This document shows positions 1 to 6,189 of a stretch of 20,205 bases of DNA, one piece after another. The notes below the pieces were generated by a model. The model was not told the DNA's origin. It was given only the letters and a program-made list of their open reading frames with translations, and ran no database searches. How positions within the stretch are numbered: the stretch's first letter is position 1; the number at the start of each line of letters is the position of its first letter. The stretch is from Oscillospiraceae bacterium (lineage in GTDB: Bacteria; Bacillota_A; Clostridia; Oscillospirales; Ruminococcaceae). A program made the position numbers and the translations under genes. Location of the stretch: positions 1-20,205 of the forward strand of contig CAAFWX010000316.1 of the NCBI GenBank assembly GCA_900766795.1, read 5' to 3'.

Positions 1-141
1 GTTTGCTTGCTACTTTCATTCTGTCAGAGATTTTGGAATATGTCTGTTCCTTTTTGCGAAATTTATTATACCTTATCGACGGAGAAAGTTTATACCCACG
101 TCAACATAAAGGAGCTGTTGGAGGCTATCAACAAGATATAG
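1..141 (+). pseudogene. C-terminal fragment of a probable tyrosine recombinase/integrase
   Basis: Frame 1 is open from the window edge to a TAG at 139-141. Its last residues, STEKVYTHVNIKELLEAINKI with the T-x-Y-T-H-V core, resemble the extreme C-terminus of phage and ICE tyrosine recombinases, where the catalytic tyrosine lies in a (T)xxYTHV segment and is followed by a short helix. The preceding ~25 residues do not show the expected LGH-S motif, so the gene may be frameshifted or decayed, or the match may be chance. The region is AT-rich and converges with a GIY-YIG-like gene, which fits a mobile-element edge. The 5' part lies outside the window. This is a weak call based on about 20 residues. 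Confidence 0.35.
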
Positions 142-147
142 AAAAAT

Positions 148-183
148 CCGCCGAGGGAAGTGGTCTCTCAGCGGTTTGCTTTT
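148..183. terminator. Bidirectional stem-loop terminator between convergent genes
   Basis: CCGCCGAG (148-155) pairs with CTCAGCGG (167-174) with one mismatch across an 11-base loop. A T-rich run follows on the plus strand (175-191) and ATTTTT follows on the minus strand. It lies between the plus-strand integrase fragment (stop at 141) and the minus-strand GIY-YIG gene (stop at 185), so it can end both. Confidence 0.6.
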
Positions 184-184
184 A

Positions 185-1165
185 TTATTTTTGATTTCTG
201 CGCAATCCATGTGCTTGGTTATATGCAGAATTTGTAAGGGAATATCCCTGCGGAAATTTAGAAGACAGTGCATCAGCACTGCCGATTATCCCGTCCTGAA
301 ATGAATGAAGCATTCTTGAATATGCTTTCGGCGTAATCTGATCAATTCTGTATTCGGTAAACTGATAAGCATCGAGATCATGCTGATTTACATGTACTAA
401 GTATTCAACTCCGTTTATTCTACGTACACAAACCCTGCTGCGCAACTGTTTTGCTTCTCCTATATACACTTTCTTTGTAGCAGAATTAGCGAGATAGTAT
501 ACACAATTCGTCAGATCGGCTTGTTCTTTGAAATCCTCAACAGATTTCCAGACCGTAGCGTGGATGACCTCGTTTTCCGGAACAGCTTTATTGTTTTCTG
601 TCTTTTGGTTCAAAATGAATAAACCAGAATTACTGAAAATGTGAGCCATCTCAATGAGCATTTTCCGTTCAGTGGGCATGGAATCATCCATCTGATACAT
701 TGAAACTGTTTTTACAGGCTTAAATACGATAGAATTCATCCGATAACCATCGATAGGTTTTTCTGATGAATATAGGAAAATATTACAGGTTTCGATCAGC
801 GCCTCATCAAGCGTTTCAAAGTACTTATTATTGCACATGGACACTGCGGATGAAAACCAGAAGATCTGCTGTAATTTCGTATGGAATTCAACAGGAAGAT
901 TGATCCGCATTTTGGTATCATTATAATAGATACAGCTGGTCTTCTGTTGGATCAATACTTTTAGGTCCTGATCAAGTATTATTACGTCAACATGGCATTT
1001 TTCTGATTTATTTTTAAATTTATCTAATGACTCCGGAGTCATTAGTTTTGCAAACCCATCTGTAAAAGGTATGTCAATACAGTAATTAAGGATCGTTCCT
1101 TTTACGATATATTCTTTCATCAATAAAACTGGATTATCAGTTTCATTAAAGTTGATAGTAATCAT
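185..1165 (-). CDS. GIY-YIG-like nuclease domain protein
   Basis: A 326-residue protein. Residues 221-245 (CVYYLAN, then KKVYIGEAKQLRSRV) match the GIY-YIG core: a GIY-like first strand, a YIG second strand and a following arginine-bearing helix. The catalytic glutamate expected about 50 residues later is not obvious; D291 in a helix-like FQDGIIG is the nearest candidate, so activity is uncertain. The N-terminal ~215 residues form a domain I do not recognise. GIY-YIG domains cut DNA in homing endonucleases, repair enzymes and some mobile elements. GGAGG lies 6 bases before the ATG. Base composition is clearly more AT-rich than the genes from 1325 onward, which suggests acquisition. No promoter is evident: the upstream DNA is the rpsI terminator hairpin. 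The fold assignment is fairly safe; the role is unknown. Confidence 0.7.
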   Translation of the reverse strand: MITINFNETDNPVLLMKEYIVKGTILNYCIDIPFTDGFAKLMTPESLDKFKNKSEKCHVDVIILDQDLKVLIQQKTSCIYYNDTKMRINLPVEFHTKLQQIFWFSSAVSMCNNKYFETLDEALIETCNIFLYSSEKPIDGYRMNSIVFKPVKTVSMYQMDDSMPTERKMLIEMAHIFSNSGLFILNQKTENNKAVPENEVIHATVWKSVEDFKEQADLTNCVYYLANSATKKVYIGEAKQLRSRVCVRRINGVEYLVHVNQHDLDAYQFTEYRIDQITPKAYSRMLHSFQDGIIGSADALSSKFPQGYSLTNSAYNQAHGLRRNQK

Positions 1166-1173
1166 ATGCTACC

Positions 1174-1210
1174 TCCAAAATAAGGCACCCACCTTACGAT
1201 GGGTGCCTTA
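1174..1210 (-). terminator. Rho-independent terminator of the rplM-rpsI unit
   Basis: An 11-bp perfect stem (TAAGGCACCCA 1181-1191 with TGGGTGCCTTA 1200-1210) has an 8-base loop and is followed on the minus strand by TTTT. It lies about 115 bases past the rpsI stop. The ribosome-binding site of the GIY-YIG gene begins right after its T-run, so any transcript of that gene from upstream must read through this hairpin. Confidence 0.85.
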
Positions 1211-1324
1211 ATTCTTGTTAGTTGTACGTTAGTTACAGCTCTGATTTTGCCCGATTTCAGGCACACACAAACCGCCGCAAACACGATAACAATGCGTTTT
1301 TCAAGCTCCCGAAAGGGATAGTGA

Positions 1325-1723
1325 TTATCTCTTGGAGAACTGAGGAGCGCGACGTGCAGCCTTGAGACCGTACTTCTTTCTCTCCTTCATTCTGGGGTCA
1401 CGAGTGAGGAAGCCTGCCTTCTTCAGTACGGGACGAAGCTCGTCGGAGTACTGGAGGAGCGCTCTGGAAAGACCGTGACGGATTGCACCTGCCTGACCGG
1501 TAACGCCGCCGCCTGCAACTGTGCAAACGATGTCGAACTTGTCAACCAGGTCGGTCAGAGTGAGGGGCTGACGAACGATGAGCTTGAGGGTGTCAAGACC
1601 AAAGTAGTCGTCAATGCTTCTGCCGTTAATGGTGATGGTGCCGCTGCCGGGGTATACTCTTACTCTTGCAACGGAGTGCTTTCTGCGGCCTGTGCCGTAG
1701 TAGTAGGGCTTAGATTCGTACAT
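1325..1723 (-). CDS. rpsI: 30S ribosomal protein S9
   Basis: The 132-residue small-subunit protein S9 (uS9). It shows the family signature: an N-terminal [15 protein letters not shown] segment, the central [15 protein letters not shown] block and the basic C-terminus ending in FSKR, the tail that reaches the P site of the 30S subunit. I place the start at the ATG at 1723 rather than the in-frame GTG at 1729, because AAGGAGG lies 9 bases before the ATG but only 3 before the GTG. The Shine-Dalgarno overlaps the TAA stop of rplM, so the two are co-transcribed and probably translationally coupled. This is the standard L13-S9 gene pair of bacteria. Confidence 0.98.
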   Translation of the reverse strand: MYESKPYYYGTGRRKHSVARVRVYPGSGTITINGRSIDDYFGLDTLKLIVRQPLTLTDLVDKFDIVCTVAGGGVTGQAGAIRHGLSRALLQYSDELRPVLKKAGFLTRDPRMKERKKYGLKAARRAPQFSKR

Positions 1724-1737
1724 ATTCACAGACCTCC

Positions 1738-2166
1738 TTAAAACTTGTACTCAACGGGCTTCTGAGCCGCATTGTTGTGCTCAGCGCCTGCATAGCAGCG
1801 CAGTCTGGTGAGCGCCTTTCTGCCGAGGGTGGTGTTGGGGAGCATACCGTTTACTGCAATGGTCATTGCCTTCTCGGGGTTCTCCTTCATCAGCTTGTCA
1901 TAGCCGACTTCCTTCAGGTGGCCAATCCAGCCGGTGTGCCATCTGTAAACCTTCTTCTCCAGCTTCTTGCCGGTGAGAACTGCCTTGGAGCAGTTGATGA
2001 TGATAACGTGGTCGCCGCAATCGCAGTGAGGAGCGAATGTGGGCTTGTGCTTACCTCTCAGAAGGTGAGCAGCCATAGCAGCTACACGACCGAGGGGACG
2101 GTCTGCTGCGTCGAGAATATACCAGCTGCGCTCTACTGTGTCAGCCTTAGGCATATATGTTGACAT
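1738..2166 (-). CDS. rplM: 50S ribosomal protein L13
   Basis: A 142-residue protein, the usual length for L13 (uL13), an early-assembling protein of the large subunit. Diagnostic segments are [15 protein letters not shown] near the N-terminus, the [15 protein letters not shown] block and the [16 protein letters not shown] segment in the C-terminal half. AAGGAGG lies 8 bases before the ATG. It is the first gene of the rplM-rpsI operon, with its own consensus promoter and a short leader carrying a hairpin. Confidence 0.98.
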   Translation of the reverse strand: MSTYMPKADTVERSWYILDAADRPLGRVAAMAAHLLRGKHKPTFAPHCDCGDHVIIINCSKAVLTGKKLEKKVYRWHTGWIGHLKEVGYDKLMKENPEKAMTIAVNGMLPNTTLGRKALTRLRCYAGAEHNNAAQKPVEYKF

Positions 2167-2198
2167 ACGTTTTTCCTCCTTATGTCTTTTTTATTCTT

Positions 2199-2220
2199 CG
2201 GCACCAAATTACTTGTGCCG
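2199..2220 (-). promoter_or_regulatory. Leader hairpin upstream of rplM (candidate L13 leader)
   Basis: CGGCAC and GTGCCG form a perfect 6-bp stem around a 10-base AT-rich loop in the rplM 5' leader, between the predicted transcription start and the ribosome-binding site. Structured L13 leaders that give feedback by the ribosomal protein are known in Firmicutes. I see the hairpin but cannot confirm that it matches that family. Confidence 0.45.
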
Positions 2221-2235
2221 TTCACAACATTGATT

Positions 2236-2264
2236 ATTATAACCGTTTTATCATCTTTTGTCAA
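2236..2264 (-). promoter_or_regulatory. Sigma-A promoter of rplM-rpsI
   Basis: On the minus strand TTGACA (2264-2259) and TATAAT (2241-2236) are separated by exactly 17 bases. Both hexamers are full consensus, as expected for a strongly expressed ribosomal operon. An A-rich, GAGAAA-repeating tract lies upstream (2285-2350) and could act as an UP element. Confidence 0.92.
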
Positions 2265-2380
2265 GGGGTTTTGGGCGCAAATTTTAAATATACCCCGTTT
2301 TCTTTGGTTTTCTCTCTGTTTCTCTGGGTTTTTCTCACTTTCTCGGATTTCATTTCATTTCTGCGCCAATTTCAGCAATG

Positions 2381-2420
2381 CGGAGATACAGCGAGATATA
2401 GCGAGAAAAAGCGAGCATTC
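2381..2420 (+). repeat. Four imperfect 10-bp direct repeats
   Basis: Four units in exact 10-base register: CGGAGATACA, GCGAGATATA, GCGAGAAAAA and GCGAGCATTC. They lie between the rplM promoter and the end of the XRE gene. The period is close to one helical turn. No function can be assigned; the last unit overlaps the start of the XRE terminator hairpin. Confidence 0.5.
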
Positions 2421-2447
2421 GCGGAATTTTCTTCAAATCCCGCGAAT
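2411..2447 (-). terminator. Terminator of the XRE regulator gene
   Basis: ATTCGCGG (2417-2424) pairs perfectly with CCGCGAAT (2440-2447). After one mismatch the stem continues with ATTT/AAAT around a TCTTC loop. On the minus strand a CTTTTT run follows a few bases beyond the stem. It lies about 40 bases past the stop of the minus-strand XRE gene. Confidence 0.65.
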
Positions 2448-2487
2448 TGAAATATCTGGCAGACCGAAATCCCCCGCCTTTTTAGGG

Positions 2488-2697
2488 TCAACGTGCGATA
2501 TCGCGGCAGTCCGTCCTGCCGAAAAGATAGTCCAGCGACACGTTAAAGTAATCCGCAAAGGCAATCAGCGTTTTGTAGTCCGCCTCGCGCACGCCCGATT
2601 CGTAGCGGCTTATCGAATTTTGATTCATGTTAAGGTCAATCGCCAGCCGCACCTGCGATATCCCGCGCTCCTCCCGAAGCTGTTTCAGCCGAAACAT
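2488..2697 (-). CDS. XRE-family helix-turn-helix transcriptional regulator
   Basis: A 69-residue protein made almost entirely of one Cro/C1-type helix-turn-helix (RLKQLREERGISQ, then SISRYESGVREAD and a final FNVSLDYLFGRTD helix), a common form for small standalone repressors. An in-frame ATG 10 codons upstream exists, but AGAGGTGAT sits at the right distance before the ATG at 2697, so I use that start. The gene is divergent from the secreted BIG2 protein at 2805. A perfect inverted repeat lies inside the plus-strand promoter between them and is the obvious candidate operator, so it probably represses its neighbour and perhaps itself. Its signal or target is not known. Confidence 0.9.
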   Translation of the reverse strand: MFRLKQLREERGISQVRLAIDLNMNQNSISRYESGVREADYKTLIAFADYFNVSLDYLFGRTDCRDIAR

Positions 2698-2709
2698 TTC
2701 TATCACCTC

Positions 2710-2738
2710 TTGACAAGAGTATACCAAAGTGGTATAAT
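2710..2738 (+). promoter_or_regulatory. Consensus promoter of the secreted BIG2 protein
   Basis: TTGACA (2710-2715) and TATAAT (2733-2738) are 17 bases apart, a full-consensus sigma-A promoter reading toward 2805. A full-strength promoter overlapped by a perfect dyad is the usual arrangement for tight repression. The -35 lies only 13 bp from the start codon of the divergent XRE gene. Confidence 0.9.
2720..2736. promoter_or_regulatory. Candidate XRE operator (perfect 7-3-7 dyad)
   Basis: TATACCA-AAG-TGGTATA is a perfect inverted repeat that fills the spacer between -35 and -10 and overlaps the -10. A further TGGTATA half occurs at 2754-2760, followed three bases later by TATGCCT, which matches the other half at 5 of 7 positions. 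Binding by the neighbouring XRE protein is inferred. Confidence 0.7.
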
Positions 2739-2804
2739 AAAAATATCCCGATTTGGTATACTATATGCCTTAAGGGAAATATTTTTATAAGGAAGGTAAC
2801 AGGT

Positions 2805-3524
2805 ATGAAAGTTTTCAGGAAAATCGCGGCTATATTCACGGCTGCGGCGATAGCGGTTGCGGCTTGCGCGTCAATGGCATTGACAGCGGCTGCGGACAGC
2901 ATTTTTGACACGGCTAAGGAGTTAAAAAGCGGTCAGAAGGTAGACTCTGTTTACGTCGGTAGTGGTAAAAACGCAGATTATAAGATCAATGTCTCAAAAA
3001 GTGGAACATTGACGGTTGATTTTTCTGCTGGTTGGAAATACTGTTATTTTTATTTATATGATTCAGATGGCAATGCAGTAAGTCTTTCCGACTGCCAAAT
3101 GATTTCAGGAGACTTCGCCGTATTTATAGATGATGCAGTAGAGTTTGAATGGGATGAAACAACCGAAAAAACCAAAGCCAAGGTATCTTATTCCGTAAAC
3201 AAGGGAACATATTACCTCAGAGTCCATCATAGCCTATATGAAGGTAAGTTTGGCGACGGCAAACTCACCCTCACCGCCACCTACCCCACCGCTGCCAAAA
3301 CCGCAACAATCAGCTACATCACGATAAAGCTTGATAAAGGCGACACGCTCTCCCTCGGCGCGGCGCTCTCGGGCGGCAGCGGCACTGTCACATGGAAAAG
3401 CTCCAAGCCGTCGGTAGCTGCGGTAAGCACCTCCGGAAAAATCACCGCCAAGAAAGCAGGCTCAACGATAATCACCGCAAAATGCGGAAACTCCTCCAAA
3501 AAGATTAAGATAGTCGTCAACTAA
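2805..3524 (+). CDS. Secreted protein with C-terminal BIG2 (bacterial Ig-like) domain
   Basis: A 239-residue exported protein. Residues 1-30 are a typical signal peptide (KVFRK, a hydrophobic Ala-rich core, and a likely cut after LTAAA-D). Residues ~33-160 look like an all-beta domain resembling the pre-peptidase C-terminal type (SGTLTVDFSAG, YFYLYDSDGN, GTYYLRVH), which is tentative. Residues ~165-238 are a BIG2 domain with the typical WKSSKPSVAAVS and GKITAKKAGSTIITA strands. There is no cell-wall anchor, so it is probably secreted or loosely attached. AAGGAAGG precedes the ATG. The middle (about 2930-3240) is clearly more AT-rich than both ends, as if the central domain came from elsewhere. 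It probably answers to the divergent XRE regulator. No enzymatic role is visible. Confidence 0.85.
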   Translation: MKVFRKIAAIFTAAAIAVAACASMALTAAADSIFDTAKELKSGQKVDSVYVGSGKNADYKINVSKSGTLTVDFSAGWKYCYFYLYDSDGNAVSLSDCQMISGDFAVFIDDAVEFEWDETTEKTKAKVSYSVNKGTYYLRVHHSLYEGKFGDGKLTLTATYPTAAKTATISYITIKLDKGDTLSLGAALSGGSGTVTWKSSKPSVAAVSTSGKITAKKAGSTIITAKCGNSSKKIKIVVN

Positions 3525-3532
3525 AACACATT

Positions 3533-3564
3533 CTCCGCAGGCGCAAAACCTGCGGAGTTTTTCT
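3533..3564 (+). terminator. Rho-independent terminator of the BIG2 gene
   Basis: CTCCGCAGG (3533-3541) and CCTGCGGAG (3549-3557) form a perfect 9-bp stem with a 7-base loop, followed directly by TTTTTCTT. It starts 9 bases after the stop codon. Confidence 0.95.
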
Positions 3565-3660
3565 TATATGCCGCTCCGCGAATAGCAGAGATAAGCAGCA
3601 CGAATTGCTTTCATATCCTGCCCGAACACATTTTTTCGGAATAATTTTCATAAAACCCCC

Positions 3661-3689
3661 TTGACAAATGCCGCCAAACAGTATATACT
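3661..3689 (+). promoter_or_regulatory. Promoter of the GntR-ABC operon
   Basis: TTGACA (3661-3666) and TATACT (3684-3689) are separated by 17 bases and start about 40 bases upstream of the gntR-type gene. The -10 is embedded in a dyad operator. Confidence 0.92.
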
Positions 3690-3697
3690 GTATATAC
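3679..3697. promoter_or_regulatory. Candidate GntR/YtrA-type operator overlapping the -10
   Basis: GTATATAC-T-GTATATAC (3681-3697) is both a direct and an inverted repeat, and CAGTATATACTG (3679-3690) is a perfect 12-bp palindrome. Such short AT-rich dyads over the -10 are typical of autoregulated YtrA-subfamily GntR repressors. Binding by the adjacent regulator is inferred. Confidence 0.75.
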
Positions 3698-3728
3698 AAC
3701 ACATAAACACACTGAAAGGAGTGAGAAT

Positions 3729-4094
3729 GTGAAAATACTTCAGAACAGCGAGATTCCGATTTACAAACAGATTGCCTCGCAGTTCAAGGATGACATCATG
3801 AACGGTGTGATAAAAGAGGGCGACTTTCTGCCGTCTATCAGAGGTCTTGCACGCGACCTTAAGATTAGCGTTATCACCACGATGAAAGCATACGAAATGC
3901 TGACGGACGAGGGGCTGATTTCACCCGTGCAGGGCAAGGGCTATATTGTGAATCCGCAGGACAGGGAAATGGTTAAGGAGCAGCACCTGCGGCTGCTGGA
4001 GCAGCACCTGCAGAACGCTATGGAATCCGCAAAGCTTGCGGGGGTAACTCCCGAGGAGCTTATCAAGATGATACAGGTGCTTTACGAGGTATAA
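3729..4094 (+). CDS. GntR-family transcriptional regulator, YtrA subfamily
   Basis: A 121-residue regulator with a GTG start preceded by AAGGAG at 7 bases. Residues ~8-75 form the GntR winged helix (IPIYKQIASQFKDDI, LPSIRGLARDLKIS, AYEMLTDEGLI, then the wing GKGYIV). The short helical C-terminus (~80-121) has no ligand-binding domain, which is the YtrA subfamily layout. These small regulators usually repress the ABC-transporter operon they head, often in response to cell-wall-active compounds. Here five genes follow in the same direction with short gaps, including an ATPase and two membrane proteins, and the promoter carries a matching dyad. The inducer cannot be read from sequence. Confidence 0.93.
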   Translation: MKILQNSEIPIYKQIASQFKDDIMNGVIKEGDFLPSIRGLARDLKISVITTMKAYEMLTDEGLISPVQGKGYIVNPQDREMVKEQHLRLLEQHLQNAMESAKLAGVTPEELIKMIQVLYEV

Positions 4095-4098
4095 TGCC

Positions 4099-4323
4099 AT
4101 GAAAGACAACACTAATTTAAGAAGAATACACGCCGCGCTGCTTTGCGTCTGCTCGAGCACGCTGCTTTTAAAGCAGTCGGTTGATTTTGAGGGCTTAGAG
4201 TGGTTGAATTGCGCCGCAAACGTGCTGCTGGCAATACTATGCTGCGCACTCATTTATACGAGCGGCAGGCTTGCAGGGGAATGCAGAAAGCAGAACTTGC
4301 AGGATTTTAAAAAGGAGAAATAA
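4099..4323 (+). CDS. Small two-TM membrane protein of the GntR-ABC operon
   Basis: A 74-residue protein of unknown family, starting 4 bases after the regulator stop, with GAGGT upstream of the ATG. Two hydrophobic stretches (about residues 11-25 and 36-54) suggest a small hairpin membrane protein, and the C-terminus (~58-74) is charged and probably cytoplasmic. Its position between a YtrA-type regulator and an ABC transporter suggests a transporter accessory or sensor, but this rests on context only. Confidence 0.75.
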   Translation: MKDNTNLRRIHAALLCVCSSTLLLKQSVDFEGLEWLNCAANVLLAILCCALIYTSGRLAGECRKQNLQDFKKEK

Positions 4324-4325
4324 TT

Positions 4326-4562
4326 ATGTATATGTTCAGCGAAAACAGAAAGACCGTTGCGGACTACAAGACCTTCAAGGTCGTAACCAACGCCACCTTT
4401 GACAAGGATAAGAAAATCGCTCTGACAGGCTACACCGAGGGCTTCGGCGCGGAGTGCGATGTTCTCGCGTTCTTCACGGACGAAAAGACCGCGATGGAGG
4501 AACTGGAGCGGATTTTCGCGGCAATCGCGGCGGGGCAGACAACCTACGCCATCGGCAAGTGA
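4326..4562 (+). CDS. Conserved-looking 78-residue cytoplasmic protein of the GntR-ABC operon
   Basis: A soluble protein with a strong AAAGGAG and an ATG 2 bases after the previous stop. A strand-rich first half (TFKVVTNATF, KKIALTGYTEGFG) and a helical second half (TDEKTAMEELERIFAAIAAGQ) suggest one compact alpha/beta domain. No signal peptide or membrane segment is present. I do not recognise the family. Tight spacing places it in the same transcript as the regulator and transporter, with a 35-base gap before the ATPase. Confidence 0.75.
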   Translation: MYMFSENRKTVADYKTFKVVTNATFDKDKKIALTGYTEGFGAECDVLAFFTDEKTAMEELERIFAAIAAGQTTYAIGK

Positions 4563-4597
4563 CCACAATACTTTAAAAAGGATTCAGGAGTATCGTT

Positions 4598-5482
4598 ATG
4601 GATAACGTTCTTTCAATACGCAATCTCACAAAGAAATACTCGAAATTCACTCTCGGCGAGCTGACAATTGATATCCCAAAGGGCTTTTCCACCGCGCTTA
4701 TCGGAGCAAACGGCGCGGGCAAAACAACCCTCATCGACATTCTCTGCGGAGTTACCCCCAAGACAAGCGGCGAGGTAACCTACTTCGACAGCGAAAGCGA
4801 TATTGACAGCGCGCAGCTTCGCGAGCGTATCGGCTACTGCGCCAGCACGGGCTTTTTCCCGCAGGGCTGGACGGTTAAGGATATCGCAATAAGCATGTCG
4901 CTTGCGTTCCAGAGCTTTGACAGAAAGCGCTTTGAGCAGCTTTGCGGAGAGCTTGAGGTTGACACAGAGCACACCCGAAAGAAGCGCCAGATGTACAAGC
5001 AGTCCGACGGAAACCGCATGAGAATAGCGCTTGCGTCGGTTTTCGCCAGACGCACCGATTTGCTGGTGCTGGACGAACCCGGCTCCTCGCTTGACCCGCT
5101 TATGCGCGACAGGCTTTGCGACCGCATGAGGGAATACCTCGACGAGGGGGACGGGGAAAAGTCCATTCTTTTCTCCACCCACAATATCGCCGACATGGAA
5201 AACGCCTGCGACTATGCGGTGTTTATGGACAGGGGTCGGCTTATTGAGCAGGGCTTTGTAGACGACCTCAAGGAGAAATACATCATAGCAAGAGGCGACG
5301 CTTCGGACTTTAACAGCGCCGCTGCCCTGCTGCTTTCCCACAGCAAAACCCGCACCTCGTTTGACGGGCTTGCGCTTGCGGAAAATGCCGAGGAGCTTGC
5401 GAGAATGGGCGTAGACAGCGAAGCGCCCACGCTCCAGCAGCTTAGTATCGGGCTTCTGAAATACGCGGAGGAAACGCGATGA
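4598..5482 (+). CDS. ABC transporter ATP-binding protein (YtrB/BcrA-like)
   Basis: A 294-residue ATPase. It shows Walker A GANGAGKT (36-43), a Q-loop region near FPQG (87-90), a Walker B LLVLDE (155-160) with a D-loop SSLDP, and the switch histidine in FSTHN (H195). The signature motif is degenerate: KQSDGN (134-139) replaces LSGGQ and keeps only the serine and one glycine. A C-terminal extension (~215-294) follows the ATPase core, as in drug or bacitracin-type exporters. CAGGAG lies 7 bases before the ATG. Its TGA overlaps the ATG of the next gene (ATGA), so it is coupled to the permease. It probably energises export or sensing of an envelope-active compound under the YtrA-type regulator; the substrate is unknown. 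Confidence 0.93.
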   Translation: MDNVLSIRNLTKKYSKFTLGELTIDIPKGFSTALIGANGAGKTTLIDILCGVTPKTSGEVTYFDSESDIDSAQLRERIGYCASTGFFPQGWTVKDIAISMSLAFQSFDRKRFEQLCGELEVDTEHTRKKRQMYKQSDGNRMRIALASVFARRTDLLVLDEPGSSLDPLMRDRLCDRMREYLDEGDGEKSILFSTHNIADMENACDYAVFMDRGRLIEQGFVDDLKEKYIIARGDASDFNSAAALLLSHSKTRTSFDGLALAENAEELARMGVDSEAPTLQQLSIGLLKYAEETR

Positions 5483-6189
5483 AAGAATACTTAAACTCGT
5501 TTCGCATTATCGCAGCGTCACAGATTACGCGCACGGTGCTTCAGGGCGGTCTTGGCGCCGCTGTCGGAATAGCTCTCGTGTTCATGATGAACATACAGTT
5601 ATCCACGGATATCAACGAGGACTTCCGAGAGGGCTTTTTCGCGGGCTTTCTTCCCGCTATCGGGATTATGCTTCCCGTTATGGCAATTGTTGTCCTCAAC
5701 GGAATTTTCAATGCGCTCAACCCCGCCGCTCAAGGCTATAAATACTACCACTCCCTGCCAAACGGCAGCGTACACTTCAAGCGCGCTTTGATTACGGGAA
5801 ACATTATCTCCCTGCTTACCTGCACGCTGTGGAGTTTTGCTTTGTTCCCGATTTATGCGCTGATAAACTGTGCCGACCTTGCATGGGTGGGAGTTATCAT
5901 GGGATTTTTGGGGCTGGGTATTGCAAACTTCGTGGGATTCTCTAAGCGGATTTGGGTGCGTTTTCTGGGGCTATTCCCGATTTGCGCCATCACAGGCTTT
6001 CTGATGGGATTTTTCTCCGCATTTGACGAGGACGGCAAGTTTGGCAATGACGCAATTCCCGTCGTTCTTCTGGCTGTAAGCGCTGCGGTGTTTGCTGCGG
6101 GCTTTATCTTTGCAATATATAACTCCACAAGAAAGTGGAACTTCACCGAAAAAGAAAAGAGCGAAAAGCACGAGGAGGCGGCTGTATGA
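5479..6189 (+). CDS. ABC transporter membrane subunit (first permease)
   Basis: A 236-residue protein with about six predicted membrane segments (near residues 20-38, 54-78, 104-130, 134-154, 162-182 and 191-214) and a charged cytoplasmic tail. The layout fits ABC-2-type or YtrC-like permeases that partner YtrB-type ATPases. Its ATG overlaps the ATPase stop, and its own stop overlaps the next start (ATGA at 6186-6189), so the three are translated as a coupled set. No substrate-specific motif was recognised. Confidence 0.85.
   Translation: MKEYLNSFRIIAASQITRTVLQGGLGAAVGIALVFMMNIQLSTDINEDFREGFFAGFLPAIGIMLPVMAIVVLNGIFNALNPAAQGYKYYHSLPNGSVHFKRALITGNIISLLTCTLWSFALFPIYALINCADLAWVGVIMGFLGLGIANFVGFSKRIWVRFLGLFPICAITGFLMGFFSAFDEDGKFGNDAIPVVLLAVSAAVFAAGFIFAIYNSTRKWNFTEKEKSEKHEEAAV

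Noticed and set aside
1211..1324. A second terminator or attachment site just past rpsI
   Set aside because: Only a 4-bp stem (TCCC/GGGA) and a weak 5-bp stem were found, and no repeat of the rpsI 3' end could be seen near position 1-190.
2381..2420. Possible CRISPR-like array
   Set aside because: The repeats are only 10 bases, imperfect and without spacers; no cas gene is present.
2182..2790. A 202-codon plus-strand open frame across the rplM leader and XRE gene
   Set aside because: It covers a promoter, terminator and an antisense HTH gene, and its product shows no domain.
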